From positions 1 through 64,000 of the forward strand of contig JAMPXC010000004.1 in the NCBI GenBank assembly GCA_023701385.1: a stretch of 64,000 bases of DNA, given 5' to 3'. The DNA is from Pseudobdellovibrio sp. (GTDB taxonomy: Bacteria > Bdellovibrionota > Bdellovibrionia > Bdellovibrionales > Bdellovibrionaceae). Every line of letters begins with the position of its first letter. Position 1 is the first letter of the stretch. The position numbers and the translations under genes were made by a program. The notes under the pieces are model-generated. The model saw only the letters and a program-made list of their open reading frames with translations, searched no databases and had not been told where the DNA came from. Shown here one piece after another: positions 58,357-64,000 of the stretch.

Positions 58357-58968
58357 TTATAACTTAAATTCGACCGGTAAAATAAATTTCCACGTTGTGC
58401 GCTGGATCTCGTCGGGAAGTTGTTTAAAGTTCTTAGTTTCTAATAAAAGTTTTTGAACCGAATCATTGAGGCTTGCATGTGCTGCCGGTTCTAAAATTTC
58501 GCTGTGAATAATTTCGCCACGGCGGTTAATTTCAAATTGAATAGTCACGCGGCCAGTGTGCCCCATTTTTTTAGCCATAACAGGATATTTTTTTCTTTTT
58601 TCCAGATCGTATTTAAGCTCAGCGATATAAATTTCTTCAGCGGTTTTCGCTAAACGACCGATCTGTCCGGCTTCGTTGGACGTCGCGGTTTGCGGGGCAA
58701 TTTGAGTCATTGCCGTTTTAGCAACATCAACGGAGGTGTGATCAACGGTTTCTTTTGCGGCCGCTACTTGGGGCTGAGCCTTGACCACGGCAGGATTTGT
58801 AAAATTTTTTACTGATTGGTGAAGAACAATATTCACCATTTCATTAATATCAGTTTCAACGTGTTGGAGTTTACTTTTTTGCAAAAGCAAAAACGACGCA
58901 CAGATTATGTGCGCCGCAATTGAAGTTAGAATGTACAGATTAAACTTGTAATCCGTAAACATAATCAT
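58357..58968 (-). CDS. TonB-family energy-transducing protein
   Basis: A 203-residue TonB-like protein: N-terminal helix (LYILTSIAAHIICASFLLL), a variable linker, and a C-terminal domain with YPVMAKKMGHTGRVTIQFEINRRGEI in two parts (YPxxAxxxGxxGxVxVxFxI/xxxG), the TonB_C signature, plus the terminal WKFILPVEFKL. No ExbB/ExbD gene is seen in the window. Located between the imelysin and FbpA-like genes, it probably energises the adjacent receptor. Confidence 0.9.
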   Translation of the reverse strand: MIMFTDYKFNLYILTSIAAHIICASFLLLQKSKLQHVETDINEMVNIVLHQSVKNFTNPAVVKAQPQVAAAKETVDHTSVDVAKTAMTQIAPQTATSNEAGQIGRLAKTAEEIYIAELKYDLEKRKKYPVMAKKMGHTGRVTIQFEINRRGEIIHSEILEPAAHASLNDSVQKLLLETKNFKQLPDEIQRTTWKFILPVEFKL

Positions 58969-58979
58969 CTCTTTTGAAA

Positions 58980-59963
58980 TTACTTGTATTGAACTTCAGA
59001 GATAATTTTTAAAGCTGCAGGAGTGCTTTTGCCTAAAGTTTCCCAAGAAGCTTGTTCCGCTTTAAATAAACCCCAGTCTTTGATTAATGTAGAAGGGATT
59101 AAGTTAGCTTTTGCAGGGTAGTCGTAGTGAGCCGCTGACCATTGTAACTGAGTTTGGTCTTCTAACATTAACTCCATGAATTTTTCAGCAGAAGCTTGGT
59201 TTTTAGAAGCGTTGTAGATACCCATACCAGTACCGTTCGTGTGTGCGCCAGTTGTACCTTGGTTTAAGAAAGTCATTTTAACTACGAACGCAGGGTTAGC
59301 TGCAACATACGGTGCTAAGTAGTAGTGGTTTACGATGCCCACATCACAAACACCTGAAGCGATAGCATCGATAACCGCACGGTCATTCGCCATTGGATCA
59401 ACAGCTAAGTTTCCTAATAAAGCAGTTAAGAATTCAGTTGTTTTTGCAGCACCTAGGTTATGAACAAAGCCAGAAACTAGCGCGTGGTTGTAAGCATGAG
59501 ATCCAGATCTTACGCAAACACGCCCGGCCCATGCATCAGAAGCTAAGTCAGTGTACGATTGGATGTCTGATGGATTAACGATTGTTGAATTGTAAACTAA
59601 AGATCTTACGCGGAAAGAAATAGCTGTCCAAAGATTTTGGCTGTGGCGCATTTGTTCAGGAACAGCAGAAGCAACAACTGGAGAAGTGAATGCTTTAAAC
59701 CAACCTAAATCAGTCATTTCGTTTAAGTAGATTAGATCTTTAACGAAGATTAAATCGGCAGGTGAATTTTCTTTCTCTGCTTCGATACGAGCTTTTAGCG
59801 CTGGGTAAGCTAATTCAACGATAGTTACTTTTTCGCCAGTGCGAGCTGTAAATTCGTTAGCGATCGGTTGTAAGTTCGCTGTTACGCGGTCAGTGTAGAT
59901 TGTTAAATCAGCAAGTACTGATTGAGAGCAGATTAATGCGGCAATAAATAGTGCCTTTTTCAT
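58980..59963 (-). CDS. FbpA-like Fe(3+) ABC-transporter substrate-binding protein
   Basis: A 327-residue periplasmic binding protein of the ferric-ion (FbpA/FutA) type. Signal peptide ends SVLAD. LTIYTDRVTANLQPIANEF, ADLIFVKDLIYLNEM, WAGRVCVRSGSHAYNHALV and CDVGIVNHYYLAPYV (the YY pair that coordinates iron) are characteristic. It is first in the iron operon (AAGGAG ribosome-binding site). Permease (FbpB) and ATPase (FbpC) genes are absent from the window. No Fur-box-like sequence was seen upstream. Confidence 0.92.
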   Translation of the reverse strand: MKKALFIAALICSQSVLADLTIYTDRVTANLQPIANEFTARTGEKVTIVELAYPALKARIEAEKENSPADLIFVKDLIYLNEMTDLGWFKAFTSPVVASAVPEQMRHSQNLWTAISFRVRSLVYNSTIVNPSDIQSYTDLASDAWAGRVCVRSGSHAYNHALVSGFVHNLGAAKTTEFLTALLGNLAVDPMANDRAVIDAIASGVCDVGIVNHYYLAPYVAANPAFVVKMTFLNQGTTGAHTNGTGMGIYNASKNQASAEKFMELMLEDQTQLQWSAAHYDYPAKANLIPSTLIKDWGLFKAEQASWETLGKSTPAALKIISEVQYK

Positions 59964-60100
59964 ACCAAGTTTCTCCTTGTTTTAGATTTTTTGTAGGGAC
60001 GGTCATTCTATTAAAGCTTGTCGCGGTAAAAACACACAATAAAGCGATTTTATGGCTTCGATGAAACTTTGCTGAAAGCGAGTTGAAAACGAATTGAAAG

Positions 60101-60985
60101 TTAGCCTAAACCAAAGCGTAACTTTTTCACATTCGAGGCCGAAGTGTATGTTTTAAACAACTGGTCCCAAACGGAGAGTGACACACCAAAATTTCTGTCA
60201 AAGTGCTCAGGATTTGTCGAATGATGAATTTGATGTTGTTTAGGGCTGATGAATATTCGCTCTAAAGGGCCAAAGGTAAAATCAATATGGCTATGGCGAA
60301 GATTGCTGCCTAAAAGATTAAAGGTAAAACCAAAAAAGTTGATGCCCAACAAAGTTGTCATCGTCAGTTGTGATTGAAACAAAAATACAAAAGCCCCTGT
60401 CGCAATCCCTAAGCTTAAACTGTTGCGTATTGTAGCGATGGCGGATTCAACAGGGTGAGTGCGGTATAAAGTAATGGGAGTCAGAGTTGTGGCTGAATGA
60501 TGAGTGCAGTGAAACTTCCATAACCACGGAATGCGGTGCATACCGAAGTGGTGAATAAAGCGAATAAAATCATCCAGAACAAAAAATGCCAATGTAAAAA
60601 GAAAAAGATTAAAGCTTGTAACTGGTAAGGCCTGGTGATCAGGAACGGTTTTTTGCAATAACCCGATGACAAACATTGAAATGCGAAAAGTCACATCCAG
60701 AAAGGGAATAAAAATAAAAACTTTTAAAAGCGAGTTCAACGCGTAGATTTGATAGTCAAATCGGGTTGATGAATTCCACCAATAATTTTTTGAAAAAAAT
60801 AAAAGTTTGATATAGCGCCAACGAAAGACCTTTTTGGAACTTCTTTTTTTCAGCACCACGGCCCAGATAAAAACAAAGCCTACGCAGAACACAAGGTTCA
60901 GGTGAAAAAGTCTAGAAGTAGGGTCGTCAATCGGAATCAAAAAACGATCGATCCACTGATTGAGGTAAGTTGAAAAAGCCAGCAT
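60101..60985 (-). CDS. Sterol desaturase / fatty acid hydroxylase-family membrane protein
   Basis: A 294-residue membrane di-iron enzyme. The eight-His clusters are HHFGMHR (HxxxH), KFHCTHHS (HxxHH) and HQIHHSTNPEHFDRNFG (HxxHH), in the right order, plus about four or five helices. Members hydroxylate or desaturate sterols, hopanoids or fatty acids. It is monocistronic, 137 bp upstream of the FbpA-like start. Substrate unknown. Confidence 0.9.
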   Translation of the reverse strand: MLAFSTYLNQWIDRFLIPIDDPTSRLFHLNLVFCVGFVFIWAVVLKKRSSKKVFRWRYIKLLFFSKNYWWNSSTRFDYQIYALNSLLKVFIFIPFLDVTFRISMFVIGLLQKTVPDHQALPVTSFNLFLFTLAFFVLDDFIRFIHHFGMHRIPWLWKFHCTHHSATTLTPITLYRTHPVESAIATIRNSLSLGIATGAFVFLFQSQLTMTTLLGINFFGFTFNLLGSNLRHSHIDFTFGPLERIFISPKQHQIHHSTNPEHFDRNFGVSLSVWDQLFKTYTSASNVKKLRFGLG

Positions 60986-61103
60986 GACCTTTTGTATAAA
61001 GATAGCTTTAAGCTACGACAATGGAATTTATCTTTATTTTCAGTTAACTTTCAGTGATGTGTAAAAACGGGGAAACTATGCACTGTTTATTTGCTTTAAA
61101 ATG

Positions 61104-61134
61104 TTGTCACAAACGGTTTTTTGCGTCCTAGTAT
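61104..61134 (+). promoter_or_regulatory. Candidate promoter of the HMA-MauE gene, possibly leaderless
   Basis: TTGTCA (61104-61109), 19-bp spacer, TAGTAT (61129-61134), then only 6 nt before ATG 61141. Transcription would start at the initiation codon. No Shine-Dalgarno sequence is present, consistent with a leaderless message. Confidence 0.4.
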
Positions 61135-61140
61135 ACATAT

Positions 61141-61872
61141 ATGGCAATTCAAACTTATAAAATCAACGGTATGACTTGTAATTCCTGCGTGGAAAAGGTC
61201 ACAACGCAATTAACACAAATTCCCGGAGTAGCTTCGGCGAAGGTCGATTTACAGTCTAAAACGGCAGATATTGATTCTGTTGAGCCGGTGTCGTTGTTGC
61301 AACTACGTATGGCTTTATCAGATTTACCGAAATATTCGGCCGATTATTATGACGATGTTTCAACAAAGGAAGCTATGCCGACTGAGAAAAAATCGCTTCT
61401 TCAAACTTACAAACCGTTGATCGTCGTATTTACTTTTGTAGTTTTGGTCAGTCTTGCTTTTCAGCAAACGTTACCACATTTTTCGGACGAACTTTTCATG
61501 CGTCACATAATGGCGGGATTTTTTATCGGTCTTTCATTTTTTAAATTTTTAGATTTACAAGCTTTTAGCACTGCTTTTTCGAAATACGATCCAGCGGCTA
61601 AGAACTTGCGCGGTTATGGAAAAGTGTATCCTTTTATTGAGATAGCCCTAGGATTAATGTTTGTGGCAGGTCTTGGTTTAAAAGCGGCTAATATTTTAAC
61701 TATTCTTGTCTTAACCACGACCACAATCGGGGTTATTAAGATGATCACATCAAAAAATCAGATCCAGTGTGCCTGCCTTGGGGCTGGATTTAACCTTCCG
61801 TTATCATGGGTCACAGTAGGTGAGAATGCGGTCATGGTCTTAATGGCTATTTACAGCTTGTTTATTGGATAA
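61141..61872 (+). CDS. HMA domain fused to MauE/DoxX-like membrane domain
   Basis: A 243-residue fusion. Residues 1-68 are a heavy-metal-associated domain with the metal motif GMTCNSC. Residues 90-243 are a four-helix MauE/DoxX-like membrane domain (LIVVFTFVVLVSLAFQ, MRHIMAGFFIGLSFFKFLD, YPFIEIALGLMFVAGLGL, VGENAVMVLMAIYSLF). A second Cys pair (QIQCACLG) is near the C-terminus; CACLG-type pairs occur in MauE relatives that handle disulfides or metals. A role in copper or other metal handling or in thiol exchange is inferred. Confidence 0.87.
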   Translation: MAIQTYKINGMTCNSCVEKVTTQLTQIPGVASAKVDLQSKTADIDSVEPVSLLQLRMALSDLPKYSADYYDDVSTKEAMPTEKKSLLQTYKPLIVVFTFVVLVSLAFQQTLPHFSDELFMRHIMAGFFIGLSFFKFLDLQAFSTAFSKYDPAAKNLRGYGKVYPFIEIALGLMFVAGLGLKAANILTILVLTTTTIGVIKMITSKNQIQCACLGAGFNLPLSWVTVGENAVMVLMAIYSLFIG

Positions 61873-61891
61873 AACGGCATACAATTTTTTT

Positions 61892-62407
61892 ATGTCGTTT
61901 AAAAATCTATTATTAGCGTTCTTGGTGTTACTTCCTTTAAAAACTTTTGCTGCTGGATATACGCGTCTGGCGATTATGTACATGAGCGAAAGTTCAGGCC
62001 AAGGATCAACATCTGAGGCATCACGTACGTTAATTGATTTTGGTGCCGGAAAACTTTGGGGCAATGGATTTACTTTAGGTGGTATGTATGGTTCAGAAAA
62101 AAACGAATATTCTACTTATAGCAGAAATCGTACGGGCATCGGTCCAACAATCGGTTGGTTAAAAAGTAAGACTCAAGGTTTCTATATTTTAGGAACATAC
62201 TTTATCAATCCAACAATGACGGGCGGCTTTAAAGGTAAAGGTCATCAAATTGATATGGGCTATCGTTTTATGTTAGATAAAGTTTCGATTGCTCCTCAAT
62301 TAAGCCAAAAAAGCTTCTCTTATGACGAGATGGACGGTGTGCCAATTTCTCCACCTTACGAAGAAAACCGTGTTGACCCGTATTTCGCTGTCTGGATTGA
62401 TTTCTAA
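61892..62407 (+). CDS. Outer-membrane barrel-like protein
   Basis: A 171-residue exported protein (signal peptide MSFKNLLLAFLVLLPLKTFAA). Strands alternate (YTRLAIMYMSE, TLGGMYGSEKN, GIGPTIGWLKS, GFYILGTYFINP, QIDMGYRFML) and the chain ends PYFAVWIDF, a BamA-type terminal Phe. It is 19 bp after the HMA-MauE gene and may be in its operon. Confidence 0.7.
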   Translation: MSFKNLLLAFLVLLPLKTFAAGYTRLAIMYMSESSGQGSTSEASRTLIDFGAGKLWGNGFTLGGMYGSEKNEYSTYSRNRTGIGPTIGWLKSKTQGFYILGTYFINPTMTGGFKGKGHQIDMGYRFMLDKVSIAPQLSQKSFSYDEMDGVPISPPYEENRVDPYFAVWIDF

Positions 62408-62485
62408 CAAACTCCGTCAATAAATAATTTACTCTTTACCCAGCCTTTTTTGACAACTATTTTATAATTGTTAAAAGAGGGTGTT

Positions 62486-63763
62486 ATGGCTATTTCCGCG
62501 CTGCGCGCAGCTTTTACGTTATTATTTTTATCTCTGCCTGTTTGGGCGGTGAATCTTGATCAAGCTGTTCAATCGACTTTAGAAAAAAATGCACTTGTTG
62601 GCCAAAGCCGTTCGCAAGTTCAACAAGCTGAAGAGGCCGTCGATCAGATTCGTGGAAATATTTTACCGAATCTTTCATTAAACGCGACTTACTTGCGCCA
62701 ACCACGACTAAGTGATCCCGTGGCCGCTGGATTTTTTCCAGAAGAACAAATGACAACGAATCTAACTTTAACGCAGCCGATTTTTCGCGGGCTTCGCGAA
62801 TTTTCAGCGCTTGATCGCCAGAAAGAATTACGTACAGCTCAAAAACAAACTCATTTAGTTCAAATGATGGATTTGTACCAACAAACAGCGCAAAGCTATT
62901 TAGCTGTGTTAGCATTAGAACAAGATCTTCGTAATTTGCAAGCGCAACAAAAAATCTATAAAGAGCGTGTGCGTGATCTTCAAGGCCGTGCCCGTCGTGG
63001 GCAATCAAGCTCTGCTGAAGCTTTACAGGCTCAATCCACAGCCGCAGCTCTTGATGCCGAATATCAGCTTCAAAGTTCAAGACTTCGTTCAGCTCGTGAA
63101 AACTTCGTACTGTTAACGGGGTTACCAGCAGGCACTAAGTTAACTGATCTGCCAGAAAACGAAATTAACGGAAAAGTAAAACCACTTGAAGATTATTTAT
63201 CACGTATTGAAAATCGCCCCGATTTAAAAGCCAGTAAATCAGTGGCTGAAGCGGCCGACGAAGACGTTTCAATTGCGAAAGGTGCTCATTGGCCAACCGT
63301 TGATCTTACTGGTAATTATTATTTTACTCGCCCTGAAGGTTTTAGTGAAGATTTAGATTGGGATATTCAGATTCGCGCAACTCTTCCCTTATTTGAAGGG
63401 GGAGTAGCACAATCTAAAGTTCGTATGGCGGTGCTTCAGCGTTCAGAAAAAGATTTAGCGATGACTCAAGCCCGTCGTAAAGCTGAAGCTGAAATCAGAT
63501 CATTGCACGATGCACTTCGCACGCGCGTTGATCAGTTAAAAGCTTTAAAGCTAGCTTCTGATTTGGCCGAAAAAAATTATAAACTTCTTCAGCGTGACTC
63601 ACGTCGTGGATTAGCGCGAAGCCTTGATGTGCAATTAGGTTTAACTGAGTACCGATTAGCGAAAAGAAATTACGATCAAGCCCGTTATCAAGCGCGCTTA
63701 GATCACATTCGTTTAGATTTAGCTTCGGCACAAATTCCAGCGGTCTTAAATAAGGAAATGTAG
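62486..63763 (+). CDS. TolC-family outer-membrane efflux protein
   Basis: A 425-residue TolC-type protein. Signal peptide MAISALRAAFTLLFLSLPVWA. Two OEP repeats: ALVGQSRSQVQQAEEAVDQIRGNILPNLSL (in pieces) and PDLKASKSVAEAADEDVSIAKGAHWPTVDLTGNY, with the periplasmic coiled coils between. ATG 62486 has AGAGGGTG; the frame extends to TTG 62468. It ends 2 bp before an RND pump gene. TolC plus RND implies efflux across both membranes. Confidence 0.92.
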   Translation: MAISALRAAFTLLFLSLPVWAVNLDQAVQSTLEKNALVGQSRSQVQQAEEAVDQIRGNILPNLSLNATYLRQPRLSDPVAAGFFPEEQMTTNLTLTQPIFRGLREFSALDRQKELRTAQKQTHLVQMMDLYQQTAQSYLAVLALEQDLRNLQAQQKIYKERVRDLQGRARRGQSSSAEALQAQSTAAALDAEYQLQSSRLRSARENFVLLTGLPAGTKLTDLPENEINGKVKPLEDYLSRIENRPDLKASKSVAEAADEDVSIAKGAHWPTVDLTGNYYFTRPEGFSEDLDWDIQIRATLPLFEGGVAQSKVRMAVLQRSEKDLAMTQARRKAEAEIRSLHDALRTRVDQLKALKLASDLAEKNYKLLQRDSRRGLARSLDVQLGLTEYRLAKRNYDQARYQARLDHIRLDLASAQIPAVLNKEM

Positions 63764-63765
63764 AA

Positions 63766-64000
63766 ATGACTCTTTCAGATTTATCAATTCGTAGACCGGT
63801 ATTTGCGTGGATGTTGATGTTTGGTTTGATCGTGTTCGGTGCGATCAGCTTTACGCGCATGGGTGTGAGCGACATGCCCGATGTGGAATTTCCGATTATT
63901 GCCTTAACGGCCAGATATGAAGGTGCAGCTCCGGAAGTTATCGAAGCTGACGTTGTCGATCCACTTGAAGACGTCTTGATCAGTATTCAAGGTATTAAAA
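63766..64000 (+). CDS. RND efflux permease, 5' part only
   Basis: The first 78 codons of an AcrB/HAE1-type RND transporter, cut by the window end. The start LSDLSIRRPVFAWMLMFGLIVFGA is the hallmark first helix, followed by VSDMPDVEFPIIALTARYEGAAPEVIE. It uses proton motive force to export hydrophobic compounds or metals; RND subfamily cannot be told from the N-terminus. ATG 63766 has AAGGAA upstream and is 2 bp after the TolC stop. No membrane-fusion-protein gene precedes it; it may follow. Confidence 0.93.
   Translation, partial: MTLSDLSIRRPVFAWMLMFGLIVFGAISFTRMGVSDMPDVEFPIIALTARYEGAAPEVIEADVVDPLEDVLISIQGIK

Noticed and set aside
59964-60100. Fur box upstream of the iron operon
   Set aside because: Searched by eye for a GATAATGATAATCATTATC-like sequence; nothing with clear dyad or repeat pattern is present.
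63495-63875. Minus-strand ORF across the TolC/RND junction
   Set aside because: Antisense to two clear genes in coupled arrangement; no domain or ribosome-binding site.
1-64000. CRISPR arrays, toxin-antitoxin pairs, restriction systems or known phage-defence genes
   Set aside because: No regularly spaced repeats and no recognisable cas, toxin, antitoxin or restriction gene was found on either strand.

Overview
The window reads as chromosomal DNA of an AT-rich Gram-negative bacterium with two membranes. I see many Sec signal peptides, outer-membrane barrels, OM-type lipoproteins, a TolC/RND pair, TonB-dependent iron uptake and the succinylase (DapD) route to diaminopimelate. The low GC, the many secreted proteins of unknown function and the unusual number of wall-cutting enzymes suggest a Bdellovibrio-like (Bdellovibrionota) organism. 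That placement is an inference from gene content, not a phylogeny. There is no prophage, CRISPR array or insertion sequence apart from one REP-associated tyrosine transposase.

Layout. 1-5.3 kb: tRNA-His; a LysR regulator divergent from a five-gene oxidoreductase/esterase/ring-cleavage operon; a dCMP deaminase. 5.5-10.2 kb: an orphan RsbRD_N-PAS histidine kinase, a disordered KGG stress protein, a phospholipase-D-like protein, an epimerase-like protein and a lipoprotein. 10.3-16.6 kb: clostripain-type protease, Tat-exported PhoD-like phosphatase, a RAYT transposase set among GGGGCATTGCCCC palindromes, and two of the three permuted-papain (C92/YiiX-like) proteins. 16.9-28.4 kb: Kef-type antiporter, TPR lipoprotein, several exported proteins and barrels, and a RidA/YdcF/pseudo-ABC/LolC-like run. 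28.5-36.5 kb: a peptidoglycan/DAP block (dapD, MpaA-like amidase, lysA, MepA-type lipoprotein, the third YiiX-like protein, murI) and an IMPDH/GMPR-family enzyme. 36.6-47.2 kb: tRNA-Leu, a second RsbRD_N kinase, GNATs, PrpF-like isomerase, a YecM-HAD fusion with a divergent LysR, a MerR/MBL pair with a textbook MerR promoter, a third orphan kinase and a MraY-like transferase. 47.4-54.7 kb: three exported proteins of unknown function, CsaA, a DHFR-like reductase, a DadA-like dehydrogenase, a YdjM-like hydrolase and a TrmK-like methyltransferase. 54.8-64 kb: iron operon (FbpA-like, TonB, imelysin, TonB-dependent receptor), fatty-acid-hydroxylase family protein, HMA-MauE fusion, TolC and the start of an RND pump.

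The most unusual structural signal is that two unrelated single genes each sit between two near-identical copies of the 3' end of their upstream neighbour. The YiiX-like lipoprotein gene is flanked by copies of the murI tail (33082-33120 and 33899-33937, 36/39 identical). The second histidine kinase is flanked by copies of the tRNA-Leu 3' end plus its terminator (36703-36780 and 38103-38158). No recombinase lies in either insert. Other points of interest are a LolC-like permease paired with an ABC ATPase that has lost all its catalytic motifs, the YecM-HAD fusion under a perfect 21-bp LysR palindrome, and a MraY-like gene whose predicted promoter lies inside an 11-bp-arm dyad.

All calls come from reading the sequence and from remembered family motifs; no database search was run.
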